This document shows positions 8,268-18,694 of a stretch of 64,000 bases of DNA, in pieces. The DNA is from Mangrovivirga halotolerans (GTDB taxonomy: Bacteria; Bacteroidota; Bacteroidia; Cytophagales; Cyclobacteriaceae). The stretch is from positions 186,001-250,000 of the forward strand of contig NZ_JAPFQN010000001.1 of NCBI RefSeq assembly GCF_026241165.1, read 5' to 3'. Position 1 is the stretch's first letter; every line of letters starts with the position of its first letter. The notes under the pieces were generated by a model. That model was not told the DNA's origin. It did not search any database and saw only the letters and a program-made list of their open reading frames with translations. A program made the position numbers and the translations under genes.

Positions 8268-8290
8268 AAGCCGGATAAAAAATCCGGCTT
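8268..8290 (-). terminator. Terminator of the giant adhesin operon
   Basis: AAGCCGGAT (8268-8276) pairs with ATCCGGCTT (8282-8290), and on the minus strand it is followed by a T-run. It lies 30 bases past the adhesin stop and separates that operon from the AAA-toxin operon. Confidence 0.85.
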
Positions 8291-8319
8291 TATATTTTCG
8301 ATATATTTTTATCAATTTA

Positions 8320-11300
8320 TCAGTCAGTTGGACCTTTCCAAATTTCAACCCATCCTGAGAATGAATCACCACCCGGAACTTCGAGGTAGTAGTAGTAAAC
8401 ACCATCAGGCTCATCACCACCATCAAATCCATCTTCATTATCGTAATCATCAGTTTCATAAACTGTACGTCCGTATCTGTTCGTGATTACTAATCTGGAA
8501 TTATCCGGAAGATTTCTGATATAGAAGGTATCATTAAAGCCATCATTATTCGGTGTAAATACGTTTGGTATAAAGATACTTTGATCTTCAGGCACTTCTA
8601 CCTCGCTTGGATCTTTTGTTATTACACAACCTCCTGCATCTCTAACCGATACTAAATAATTACCGGCATATAATTCATCAAAAGTAATCTCATACTTTAA
8701 TGAATTAGGATTTCTTGGAACATCCATCCAGTCAATAAATACTGCATGACTAGGGTCACTAGCTGGTTCTATGAGTTCTATAGAAACTTCATATCCAGGA
8801 GTTCCACCAATAATATCTGTCACTCGGAAAGAACCAGTTGGTCTGTCTGGGAATGACACTTCATAATTATCGATTACGAATGATATTGGTTGATTAATGA
8901 TAAATTCTTTGACTTCACTATTTACATCAGATCCCGAAGGACAATTAGATTGCGTTTGAGTTAATTGTGCTGAATAAAAATCCTCAATTAATAAGAAATC
9001 AAAAACATCAGTATCATCGAGTAAATAATTTCCTCCTGAAATATCACTATATGCAATATCAAAAGTTCTGTTATAGCTACCTGGTCCACCAGCTAAATCT
9101 CTAATCTGCAATTTAAAATCTACACCAATTTCACCCTGAATGTCAGTAAGCAACAATAACTGTTGATTATCCTGACAGATCACTTGTGGTGTAAAATCAA
9201 CCGCTAATGGGCCTCCTGAAATAGTAATTACCTGCTCATTTGGACAAGCATCGGCATCAATACCTTTTACAGCGACATAATAAGTACCCTGATCCAAATT
9301 AGAGAATACAAATCTTCCATTGGATGGGACTGATACAAAACCAGTATCAACACCAGGCTGTTCAGCTATTGCTATCTCATAAGTTCCCGGAAGGAATGAA
9401 GGATCTATCTGAATTTCAATTGCTCCGTTTCTACCATCTCCTGCACAAGTAGGATTACTTGCATTTGATGTAAATGCAACTAAACCAGGACTTGGAACAA
9501 AGAATTGAATAGCTTTACTGCAATCTACTCCAGTATCAATAATCAATAATTCATGAGTACCTCCTGTTAATCCATCAAATATTCCATCAGCAGGGAATGC
9601 AACCGGAGTTCCATCCAGTTGATATTCATAGCTTCCTGTACCCCCGGTTATATTGGAGATTTCAACAGCACCATCATTTGTATTACAAGTTGCTTCTTCA
9701 AGCACTGTTACATCGGCATCATAGTCTTCATACTCATTTCCAATAATTATTGTTGTTCCTGCAAAACAGGCATCATTTTCACTTCTTCTAAAACTGATTA
9801 CCAATTCATTTGATGGTTCAGCTCCTGCAGGTAACCCTGTGATCACGTCTCCATTGATAAATGAATTCCAGTTAACTCCATCAACAGACCATTGTAATAC
9901 ATCTCCATTAGGTTCATCAGGGAATGTTACCCTCGCCGACCCTGAAGGACTACCTACACAAGTTGAGTTTTGAACTTGCGTTACTACCGGCTCACCAATT
10001 GTGCCCGATCGGTCTATTGTAAATTGACCTGTCTTAATACAAGAAGAATCACCATATACTACAGTATAATCATAGATTCCCTGAGGAAGTCCGTCAAAGG
10101 TGAAATCATTAAAATTAGTTCTTTCAGCTGGTCCGGTAATGTCAATAATTACTCCTACAACATTATTTGCCGGAGTTTCCGGAACAATATCAAAGAATAC
10201 CCCACCATCAGAATTTGAACATGTTGCAGCTGTTGGTTCAGGGGTAATCTGTACTGTGGCACATTCGCCTGTGCCCCCACCGGTACATGCCGGATCATCT
10301 GCAGCAAGTGTAGTCGATTGAACCACATTAGAATTTATACTTGTGGCACAATTGTTTATTGCTCTTACTCTCGTAAATAATGTAGTCTCAGCAGGAATAC
10401 CTGTTACTTCAAAAGTGTTTACATTTCCAATGTCTCTACTATTGTAATTAGGAAGTATAGTATTAAATCCTGCATCAAAAGCAACGTCGATAACATATGA
10501 AGTTGCTGATGGTACAGCATTCCAGTTAACGGTGTATCTGTCACACAATTCATTTGATGATGAGATTGCAGGTGCAGATGGCGTTCCAATTGTTGTTATA
10601 GAAGCTACAGTTGAATATTGACCTGTGGCACATGTATTATAGCCAGCTACACGGACAAAATATTCAGAATTCTGAGTTAAACCAACAACATCATAGCTAA
10701 GGCTATTACCAACATCAGCATTGTCTACAATCTTTGTAGTGAAGCCAGCATCAGTTGCGATATCTACAAAATAACCTGATGCTCCGACTGCTGCATCCCA
10801 TATCAATGTAAATGCATCACAATCAATTGTTGAAGCCTGAATATTTGAAGGTGCTTGTGGTCCTTCATTTGAAGGAGTTGCTGATTCAATATTGCTATCT
10901 CCAGAAATCCCACAACCATTTACTGCTCTTACTCTTACCTGGTAATTCGTGCCAGGTGTAAGACCGTTAATAACCTCAGTAGTCTGATCAGTTGAAAAAC
11001 CGTCATAACCAGGAATAAAGGTTGTAAAGTTATCCGTAGAAATATCTAATTCGTATGAAGATGCAGAGGTGACACTATTCCAGCTAACCGTAATAGATTC
11101 ACAGATTGCATCAGTAACCGGATCAAGAACAGGTGCCGTAGGTGCCGCATCATCAACCTGAATTGCAATACCAGCAGATTCTGCTGGACTTCCTACCGCA
11201 CAAGTTAAAGTTGGATCTGCTATAACTCTAACGGAAACCACATCTCCATCTGTTAAAGTACTAGTCGAGAATGTCGAAGAAGTCTCTCCAGAAACATCTA

Positions 11301-14300
11301 CACCATTTATTATCCATTGGTAAGATGGATTCTGTCCGGCATTAGAAGCATTAGCTGTAAAAGAAACTACTGTACCAGAACAAATTGCTGTTTCCGAAGC
11401 ATTAACATCAACTGCTACGGGTGCCTGACCACCTACATTAATTATTATTCCACTTGACTCAAATGGTGAATTAGTTACACAACTTAATGCTGGATCTGCA
11501 GTTACAATCAGGCTTACCTCATCTCCATCGCTTAAAGTAGTGGTCGTGAATGTTGCTGAAATAGCCCCATCTACTACATTACCATTAATCAACCATTGAT
11601 ATGATGGATTTGCTCCGGCATTTTGTGTCTGAGAGGTAAAATTAACTTCTTCACCATCACATACCTGTGTTCTGTCTGCATTAATAGTAACATCCATTGT
11701 CAATTCAGATACTCTTTGAATCTGAATGGTATTTGACGTTGCTGGACTTCCCTGTACACAACTAGCCGACGGATCTGATGTCATTTGGACATAAACTTCA
11801 TCACCAGTTACAACCGAACTGGTAGTAAAAGTTTCTCCAAACTCACCTGTCGGATTTCCATTTATAAACCATTCATAAGTTGGGTTTATTCCTGAGCCTA
11901 TGCTGAGGGCAACACTAAATGTTACATCATCATTAGTACAAGAAGGATTTTGATCAAGTTGTATCGCCACAAATGCTGTTAACTGATCAACAACATTTAA
12001 TGTTATTTCATTTGATTGAACAGGATTTGCTGCTGCACAGGTAAATGATGGATCAGCAGTTACATCCAGTCTTATTACATCTCCATCTGATAAGGTATCA
12101 GTAGCATAGGTATCTGAATTTAAACCTGCTACTAAGGTTCCGTTTACATACCATTCATATGTTGGATTAGTACCTGCATTGGTTACTGAAGATGTAAATG
12201 TCACTACATCATTTATACATACTGGATTTTGGTCAGCTGATATCTGAACATCAGGATTAATGTTGTTAGTTGTATTAACAGTTATTTCATTTGATTCAGC
12301 AGGGTTATTGGTTACACAAGTTAATGCAGGATCTGCATCAACAACTGCTTTCACTAGTTGACCATCTGCTAAAACAGCTGAATAAGTTAATCCGGTTTCT
12401 CCCGAAACAACTACATTATCTACCAGCCAGCTAATCGATGGGTTTCCTCCTGCATTGCTAAGAGTAGCAGTAAATGTAATTGGCTCTCCATCACATACCG
12501 GATTTTGATCAGCTGTAATACTTATTCCAACCGGAGTTGGTGTATTTAATTGTATAGTTTGATTATCAGAAACTGTAGTTGTTGTGGCACAAGTTAATGA
12601 TGGGTCAACAGTCATCTCAACAGAAACAACTTCTCCACCATTTAAGGTAGTCGTATTAACTGTTAAAGATTCTGTGTTTTCACCCGCAATTAAATTGCCA
12701 TCTATAAACCATTCATATGTTCGGTTAGCTCCTCCATTTGTTGGCTGAGCTTCAAATATTATATCTTCTCCTGGACATGCCGGATTATTCGAACTTGTTA
12801 GAGTAACTGATGGATCAATTGATGTTGATACATTAATTATTACTGCATCAGATGCTTCAGTTGTAGTTGCACAGGTAAAAGAAGGATCAACTGTTACTGT
12901 TAATGAAACTTCCTGACCATCAGTCAGGCCTGAAGCAACAAAAGTGTCTCCATTTTCTCCTGCCTGATCAACTCCATCTATTTGCCATTGGTAAGTAGGA
13001 TTAGGTCCTACTGCATTAACTGTTGAAGTAAATAAAACATCATTTCCTGAACAAATTGGATTTTGATCCGGAGTTATTGAAACAGTCGGATTAAAATCAG
13101 TACCTATTGACATTGGAATTGAGTTGGACTCAACTGTTGCCGGTGTGATACAATTTGCTGTTGGATCTACAGTCAGGAATGCTGTTACTACATCACCATC
13201 ATTTAGAGAGTTCGTTACGAAAGTCAGACCGTTTTCACCTGCTATATCAGTACCATTTACTCTCCACTGAATTCCAGGGTTAGTTCCTCCGTTAGTTACA
13301 TTTGCTGTAAAAGTAACATCATCACCTATACAGGCTGGATTTTGATCCACTGAAATGGAAATATCAGAAATAAGATTAGGTTCTATTGTTATAGCAACCG
13401 GTGTTGAGGTAGCCGGACTACCCGTTGCACATGGATTACTACTAATCACTTCTAAAGAAACATCATAAGTTCCAGGAGCAAGTCCGGATAAAACAAATGT
13501 ATCGTTAGTTTCTCCGGCAACTGCATTGCCATCAACTTGCCATTGGTAAGAAGGATTTGTTCCACCACCGTTAATGGTTGAAGTGAAAGTAATCGATCCA
13601 TCCTCACAAATTAAGTTTTGATCTGCCGTAATATCTACAGTGAGATTTTCAGTTGGAGAAATATTAACAGTTTCTGTAGAATTAGCCGGACTTCCACTTA
13701 CACAGGTAAATGTTGGATCAGCTGTCATAATTACCTCGACAACATCGCTATCATTTAATGTCGATGAAGTAAATATTTCAGAGGTCTCCCCTGACTGAAG
13801 GGTTCCATTTACATACCATTCATATGATGGATTTGTTCCACCATTAGAAGGAACAGCTGTAAATGTTATCAAATCTCCGGCACAAGCTGGATTTGGATCA
13901 GAAATTATATCAACTGATGCCACCAGGTTATCCTGATAGTCAACAGTAATATCATTTGATGTGGATGTATTTGTAGTAACACAAGTAAATGTCGGGTCGG
14001 TTATTCTTACTTCAGCAGAAACCAGGTCGCCATCATTTAAAGATGAACCTACGTAGATTCCTGAATTATCTGCCTGAACTTCACTGCCATTTACGAACCA
14101 TGCAACTTCAGGGTCAACACCTGAATCTGATGTTGAGGCAATAAATGTAATAGTTGTTCCGGTACAAGCAGGATTTTGATCCGCGGAAATCGTAATTGAC
14201 GGGGTAACTCTAGGCGTGGTATTTATAACCTGATTACCCAGATCAACAAAACACCCACTAGCGTCTAATACAAATAATGAATAATTTCCTGCTGGTAAAT

Positions 14301-17300
14301 CATCAATTAATGAATTATCATATGGGTAACTATTTCCTCCATCAACACTAAATCGATATGGTGGCGTACCTCCATTTATATTTTGTAATTCGATACTTCC
14401 ATCTGCATTTCCTTCACAGGATTCATCCGTGAGAATAATATTATCTACAGTGATATTTGCTCCCGGATTTATTGTAGCTGTTGAAGAGACTGTACATCCG
14501 TTGGCATCACGAACTACAATATCATAAGTTCCTGCTGACAGACCTGTGAAATTATTCGAGTTCTGGAATGTCGATCCATTATCTATACTGTATTCATAAT
14601 CAAGTGTACCTCCTGATGCAGAGATAGTTATTTCTCCTTCATTACCAGTTGTACATCCTGCATCTATAGAGCTAATATTATCAATAACCAATGGTGCTGG
14701 TTCACTAACATTTGCTTGAACTGTTGCTAAACAACCATTGCCATCTCTAACAACTATATCGTAAGTTCCAGCTACGAGACCGGTATAAGTATTGGATGCC
14801 TGGAAAGTGGCACCACCATCAATACTATATTCAAAAGCACCGTTTCCTCCTGAAGCAGTTATTACTAACTCACCATCGGAATTTCCATTACAAGTTATAT
14901 TTGTAACATCAACATTATCAATTATTACTGATGGAGCAGCATTTATCGTCACCTGGTTAACTGCAGATTCACAATTATTTCCATCTCTGGCAATTACATC
15001 ATAAGTTCCTGCTGCTAATCCAGAAAATGAATTTGAAGTCTGGAAAGTTGCCCCACCATCAATGCTATATTCATAAGGTGCTCCGGCTCCTCCACTTACT
15101 GCATCTATAGTAATGGTTCCGTCAGAAGCTCCATTACAAGTTTCGTCTGTAGAAGAAACCGCATCTATAGAGACTGCAACTGGTTCATTTACAGTTGCAT
15201 TACCACTGATAGTACATCCATTCGCATCTTGAACAATTACATTATAAGTCCCTGCGCTTATTCCTGCGAAGCTATTTGTTGTCTGGAATGTTGCTCCATT
15301 ATCAATGCTGTATTCATAAGGAGCAGTGCCACCAGTTACATTATTTATAGTGATTGTTCCATCCGATGCTCCATTACATGTTGCATCAGTTGCATCGATC
15401 GAACCAATTGCCAATGCTGTTGGTTGATCAATTATAATATTTGAAATAGCTGATAAACAACCATTTGAATCTCTTACCTGAACATCATAGGTTCCGGCTG
15501 CTAAACCTGTGAAGGAATTCGAAGCCTGGAAAGTTGTACCCCCATCAATGCTATATTCATAAGTTCCACTTCCGCCGGACACTGCATCGACAGTAATCGT
15601 ACCGGTTGATTCTCCAAAGCAAAGTGCATCACTTGCTGTAAGATTGTCGATTGTTACTTCTGCTGGTTCATTGATTGTAGCCTGAGTAATAGTAGACAAA
15701 CATCCGTTTCCGTCACGAACTTGTACGTCATAAGTTCCAGCTGCAAGACCTGAGAAAGTATTGGACGCCTGGAAAGTAGCTCCACCATCAATACTGTATT
15801 CAAAAGTTCCGTTTCCTCCTGAAGCAGTTATTGCTAATTCACCATCGGTATTACCGTTGCAGGTAACATCTGTTGTTCCAATATTGTCAATTAAAACCTC
15901 AGTGGCTGCATTGATTGTCACCTGGTTAACTGCAGATTCACAATTATTTCCATCTCTGGCAATTACATCATAAGTTCCTGCTGCTAATCCAGAAAATGAA
16001 TTTGAAGTCTGGAAAGTTGCCCCACCATCAATGCTATATTCATAAGGTGCTCCGGCTCCTCCACTTACTGCATCTATAGTAATGGTTCCGTCAGAAGCTC
16101 CATTACAAGTTTCGTCTGTAGAAGAAACCGCATCTATAGAGACTGCAACTGGTTCATTTACAGTTGCATTACCACTGATAGTACATCCATTCGCATCTTG
16201 AACAATTACATTATAAGTCCCTGCGCTTATTCCTGCGAAGCTATTTGTTGTCTGGAATGTTGCTCCATTATCAATGCTGTATTCATAAGGAGCAGTGCCA
16301 CCAGTTACATTATTTATAGTGATTGTTCCATCCGATGCTCCATTACATGTTGCATCAGTTGCATCGATCGAACCAATTGCCAATGCTGTTGGTTGATCAA
16401 TTATAATATTTGAAATAGCTGATAAACAACCATTTGAATCTCTTACCTGAACATCATAGGTTCCGGCTGCTAAACCTGTGAAGGAATTCGAAGCCTGGAA
16501 AGTTGTACCCCCATCAATGCTATATTCATAAGTTCCACTTCCGCCGGACACTGCATCGACAGTAATCGTACCGGTTGATTCTCCAAAGCAAAGTGCATCA
16601 CTTGCTGTAAGATTGTCGATTGTTACTTCTGCTGGTTCATTGATTGTAGCCTGAGTAATAGTAGACAAACATCCGTTTCCGTCACGAACTTGTACGTCAT
16701 AAGTTCCAGCTGCAAGACCTGAGAAAGTATTGGACGCCTGAAAAGTAGCTCCACCATCAATACTGTATTCAAAAGTCCCGTTTCCTCCTGAAGCAGTTAT
16801 TGCTAATTCACCATCGGTATTACCGTTGCAAGTAACATCAGTACTGGTAATATCATCTATTACAACCTCAGGGGTTGAATTAATAGTTACCTGGTTTATT
16901 GCAGATAAACACCCATTATCATCCTCAGCAACAACGTCGTATATTCCAGCAGCCAAATTGTTAAAAACTTTAGAAGCCTGAAATGTAGTTCCTCCATCGA
17001 TACTATATCGGTAAGGACCATTTCCTCCGGAGACTCCATCAACAGAAATTCTTCCATTTGTATCTCCGCTACAAACTACGTCGTCTGTATTAATAAGATC
17101 AATAACGACTTCTGCAGGTTCAGAAACTGTAGCTATATCAGTAACAGTACAACCATTTGCATCTCTAACAACTATATCATACGTTCCGGCTGTCGGATTA
17201 AAAACATTTGAGGATTGAAAAGTTGTCCCGTTATCAATACTATATTCATAAGGTGTGGTACCACCTGTTACACCACTTATAGTAATTGATCCTGGTTCTC

Positions 17301-17943
17301 CAAAGCATGTTGCGTCAACTACATCAACAGAGCCAATAGAAAGAGCTGCAGGTTCTGATAGAGTTACACTTTCTATATTGGAAAGGCAATTATTTAAATC
17401 TCTAACTATAAGGTCATATGACCCTGGTGTCAGGCTAGTAAAAGAATTTGTATTTTGATAAGTTGCCCCACCATCGATACTATATTCATAACCACCATTT
17501 CCCCCTGCTACATTATCAAAGATTATAGTTCCATCATTAGCTCCGTTACAAGTAATATTAGAACTATTAACATCAAAGGTTATTGGGTCTGGTTCACTAA
17601 CGGTGACTTCATTAGAGCCTTCTGAAGGACCTGTACCATTGTTATCCCGTACAAATACCTGATATTTTCTAGGTTCAAGATTTGTAAAAGTATATGTATC
17701 CGTTGAAATATTAGGTACTGTTTGTAATAGTCCACCTGGAAATGCATCTGCATCAAAAAGAAATAAAGTATAATCTGGGGTCCCATTTTGGATGGTAACT
17801 GTAACTGTTCCATCATCAACACCATTACAAGTTATGTCTGTAGAAACTGCTGTCACAGATATCTGTGCATTGGCTGTGTATGCAGATACTATAAAGAATA
17901 AAACCAGAAATAAATTTTTCGTTATATAATTTTGTTGACTCAT
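8320..17943 (-). CDS. Giant secreted adhesin with SprB repeats, Ig-like repeats, FN3 domains and a T9SS C-terminal domain
   Basis: The 3207-residue protein starts with a signal peptide ending in TANAQ. About 14 SprB repeats of some 80 residues follow (residues about 90-1230), each with CNG..DG.I and YSIDGG/YSIDNG motifs. Then come 11 Ig-like repeats of about 90 residues (about 1235-2270), with DQNP.C.G..VTF and Y.W.VNG motifs. Three FN3-like domains (about 2270-2550), four divergent SprB-like modules, and a CHU_C-type tail from IFIPNVFTPNNDGFND (about 3119) to the end complete it. SprB-family proteins are surface adhesins exported by type IX secretion and used in gliding. The tail is the type attached via PorP/SprF partners. 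A nearly identical 323-codon duplication lies within the SprB array. The gene is second in an operon after a small secreted protein and ends at a strong terminator. Confidence 0.92.
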   Translation of the reverse strand: MSQQNYITKNLFLVLFFIVSAYTANAQISVTAVSTDITCNGVDDGTVTVTIQNGTPDYTLFLFDADAFPGGLLQTVPNISTDTYTFTNLEPRKYQVFVRDNNGTGPSEGSNEVTVSEPDPITFDVNSSNITCNGANDGTIIFDNVAGGNGGYEYSIDGGATYQNTNSFTSLTPGSYDLIVRDLNNCLSNIESVTLSEPAALSIGSVDVVDATCFGEPGSITISGVTGGTTPYEYSIDNGTTFQSSNVFNPTAGTYDIVVRDANGCTVTDIATVSEPAEVVIDLINTDDVVCSGDTNGRISVDGVSGGNGPYRYSIDGGTTFQASKVFNNLAAGIYDVVAEDDNGCLSAINQVTINSTPEVVIDDITSTDVTCNGNTDGELAITASGGNGTFEYSIDGGATFQASNTFSGLAAGTYDVQVRDGNGCLSTITQATINEPAEVTIDNLTASDALCFGESTGTITVDAVSGGSGTYEYSIDGGTTFQASNSFTGLAAGTYDVQVRDSNGCLSAISNIIIDQPTALAIGSIDATDATCNGASDGTITINNVTGGTAPYEYSIDNGATFQTTNSFAGISAGTYNVIVQDANGCTISGNATVNEPVAVSIDAVSSTDETCNGASDGTITIDAVSGGAGAPYEYSIDGGATFQTSNSFSGLAAGTYDVIARDGNNCESAVNQVTINAATEVLIDNIGTTDVTCNGNTDGELAITASGGNGTFEYSIDGGATFQASNTFSGLAAGTYDVQVRDGNGCLSTITQATINEPAEVTIDNLTASDALCFGESTGTITVDAVSGGSGTYEYSIDGGTTFQASNSFTGLAAGTYDVQVRDSNGCLSAISNIIIDQPTALAIGSIDATDATCNGASDGTITINNVTGGTAPYEYSIDNGATFQTTNSFAGISAGTYNVIVQDANGCTISGNATVNEPVAVSIDAVSSTDETCNGASDGTITIDAVSGGAGAPYEYSIDGGATFQTSNSFSGLAAGTYDVIARDGNNCESAVNQVTINAAPSVIIDNVDVTNITCNGNSDGELVITASGGNGAFEYSIDGGATFQASNTYTGLVAGTYDIVVRDGNGCLATVQANVSEPAPLVIDNISSIDAGCTTGNEGEITISASGGTLDYEYSIDNGSTFQNSNNFTGLSAGTYDIVVRDANGCTVSSTATINPGANITVDNIILTDESCEGNADGSIELQNINGGTPPYRFSVDGGNSYPYDNSLIDDLPAGNYSLFVLDASGCFVDLGNQVINTTPRVTPSITISADQNPACTGTTITFIASTSDSGVDPEVAWFVNGSEVQADNSGIYVGSSLNDGDLVSAEVRITDPTFTCVTTNTSTSNDITVDYQDNLVASVDIISDPNPACAGDLITFTAVPSNGGTNPSYEWYVNGTLQSGETSEIFTSSTLNDSDVVEVIMTADPTFTCVSGSPANSTETVNISPTENLTVDITADQNLICEDGSITFTSTINGGGTNPSYQWQVDGNAVAGETNDTFVLSGLAPGTYDVSLEVISSNPCATGSPATSTPVAITIEPNLISDISISVDQNPACIGDDVTFTANVTNGGTNPGIQWRVNGTDIAGENGLTFVTNSLNDGDVVTAFLTVDPTANCITPATVESNSIPMSIGTDFNPTVSITPDQNPICSGNDVLFTSTVNAVGPNPTYQWQIDGVDQAGENGDTFVASGLTDGQEVSLTVTVDPSFTCATTTEASDAVIINVSTSIDPSVTLTSSNNPACPGEDIIFEAQPTNGGANRTYEWFIDGNLIAGENTESLTVNTTTLNGGEVVSVEMTVDPSLTCATTTTVSDNQTIQLNTPTPVGISITADQNPVCDGEPITFTATLSNAGGNPSISWLVDNVVVSGETGLTYSAVLADGQLVKAVVDADPALTCVTNNPAESNEITVNTTNNINPDVQISADQNPVCINDVVTFTSSVTNAGTNPTYEWYVNGTLVAGLNSDTYATDTLSDGDVIRLDVTADPSFTCAAANPVQSNEITLNVVDQLTAFVAIQLDQNPSCTNDDVTFSVALSIGSGINPTYEWFINGNPTGEFGETFTTSSVVTGDEVYVQMTSDPSASCVQGSPATSNTIQIQRVSELTMDVTINADRTQVCDGEEVNFTSQTQNAGANPSYQWLINGNVVDGAISATFTTTTLSDGDEVSLIVTADPALSCVTNSPFESSGIIINVGGQAPVAVDVNASETAICSGTVVSFTANASNAGQNPSYQWIINGVDVSGETSSTFSTSTLTDGDVVSVRVIADPTLTCAVGSPAESAGIAIQVDDAAPTAPVLDPVTDAICESITVSWNSVTSASSYELDISTDNFTTFIPGYDGFSTDQTTEVINGLTPGTNYQVRVRAVNGCGISGDSNIESATPSNEGPQAPSNIQASTIDCDAFTLIWDAAVGASGYFVDIATDAGFTTKIVDNADVGNSLSYDVVGLTQNSEYFVRVAGYNTCATGQYSTVASITTIGTPSAPAISSSNELCDRYTVNWNAVPSATSYVIDVAFDAGFNTILPNYNSRDIGNVNTFEVTGIPAETTLFTRVRAINNCATSINSNVVQSTTLAADDPACTGGGTGECATVQITPEPTAATCSNSDGGVFFDIVPETPANNVVGVIIDITGPAERTNFNDFTFDGLPQGIYDYTVVYGDSSCIKTGQFTIDRSGTIGEPVVTQVQNSTCVGSPSGSARVTFPDEPNGDVLQWSVDGVNWNSFINGDVITGLPAGAEPSNELVISFRRSENDACFAGTTIIIGNEYEDYDADVTVLEEATCNTNDGAVEISNITGGTGSYEYQLDGTPVAFPADGIFDGLTGGTHELLIIDTGVDCSKAIQFFVPSPGLVAFTSNASNPTCAGDGRNGAIEIQIDPSFLPGTYEIAIAEQPGVDTGFVSVPSNGRFVFSNLDQGTYYVAVKGIDADACPNEQVITISGGPLAVDFTPQVICQDNQQLLLLTDIQGEIGVDFKLQIRDLAGGPGSYNRTFDIAYSDISGGNYLLDDTDVFDFLLIEDFYSAQLTQTQSNCPSGSDVNSEVKEFIINQPISFVIDNYEVSFPDRPTGSFRVTDIIGGTPGYEVSIELIEPASDPSHAVFIDWMDVPRNPNSLKYEITFDELYAGNYLVSVRDAGGCVITKDPSEVEVPEDQSIFIPNVFTPNNDGFNDTFYIRNLPDNSRLVITNRYGRTVYETDDYDNEDGFDGGDEPDGVYYYYLEVPGGDSFSGWVEIWKGPTD
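14948..15870 (-). repeat. Internal duplication in the adhesin gene, downstream copy
   Basis: This stretch is offset by exactly 969 bases (323 codons, four SprB modules) from 15917-16839 and is nearly identical to it. I saw three single-base differences, all near the 15770-15870 end. The flanking SprB modules are much more divergent. Confidence 0.95.
15917..16839 (-). repeat. Internal duplication in the adhesin gene, upstream copy
   Basis: This is the partner of 14948-15870. The period is a multiple of three, so the reading frame is kept and unequal recombination would add or remove four SprB modules at a time. Confidence 0.95.
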
Positions 17944-17965
17944 TCTGTAATGAATAATTTAATAT

Positions 17966-18304
17966 TTACTGACCGTTATAAAATTGAATAAGTCCGGTAT
18001 GAAAGCTAGTTCCATCACTTTGAAAAAACTTCACAACATACTCCTTATTTTTATCCAGATCGCTAATAATTAATTTATCATTAGTGACAATACCCTTTTT
18101 TATAATTTCAAAATCAGGCATTTCACCTTCAAAAAGCTGGTATTTCAATCCTTCTTGTTTATTAGTCAAATCAATCTCTAATGAGAAAATATCATCCCCC
18201 TGATCAATTATTTTATATTCAATAGGATCATTACTAGAGTTAAATGACAAAGAAGCGTTGAAAGACGCTAATATTAGCAATAGTGAAAAGAATACCTTTC
18301 TCAT
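17966..18304 (-). CDS. Small secreted protein of unknown function, upstream of the giant adhesin
   Basis: This 112-residue protein begins with a clear signal peptide (MRKVFFSLLLILASFNASLS). The mature part of about 90 residues reads as a single small beta-rich domain, with alternating hydrophobic and polar stretches (EYKIIDQGDDIFSLEIDL, LIISDLDKNKEYVVKFF) reminiscent of an FN3-like or Ig-like fold. It lacks a lipobox, membrane segment and T9SS tail. Its stop is 22 bases before the adhesin start on the same strand, so the two are likely co-transcribed. I do not recognise a family. A periplasmic or surface helper for the adhesin is a guess from position only. Confidence 0.7.
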   Translation of the reverse strand: MRKVFFSLLLILASFNASLSFNSSNDPIEYKIIDQGDDIFSLEIDLTNKQEGLKYQLFEGEMPDFEIIKKGIVTNDKLIISDLDKNKEYVVKFFQSDGTSFHTGLIQFYNGQ

Positions 18305-18694
18305 ATTAAAAAAAATCCGGATTTAACTTTATTTATAAATAGGTTCTAAATCGTTATTGTAACCTCTTTTATCGATAATTTTCTTTTACTAATCTAAAAA
18401 ATAAGGCTGATCTTAAGAAAATTCAGCACGAGAAACCATATACTATCCCGTGAAATTACATCATTAAATGATAATTATAGCCATTTTTCAATTAAAAATA
18501 CAATTTTAAGAGACCTTAATTCGCTAATGGGTGTATAAATTCCTTTATATATAACACTTATAATTATTTCTTCTTTAGACAGCCTCTAAATAGCTTTTAA
18601 AATCTCTAATCCATTAAATAGTCTTTAAAGATTAATTCCTTTTATTTATCTTCGTGGCTCAAATTAGTTTAAGCTAAAATTAGACTGTACAAAT
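18305..18694. other. 390-bp divergent intergenic region
   Basis: This AT-rich region lies between the small secreted gene (minus) and aconitase (plus). The only promoter-like element I can point to is TATCTTCG at 18647-18654, one mismatch from TAnnTTTG and about 40 bases before the aconitase start. No open frame, hairpin of note or RNA gene was seen. Confidence 0.5.

Noticed and set aside
14792-16413. Repeated plus-strand open frames of 70-71 codons
   Set aside because: Antisense images of the duplicated SprB modules; they repeat only because the gene repeats.
11100-17900. Periodic repeats that could suggest a CRISPR array or tandem DNA repeat
   Set aside because: Period is about 240-270 bases, in frame, with protein-level conservation; these are adhesin modules.
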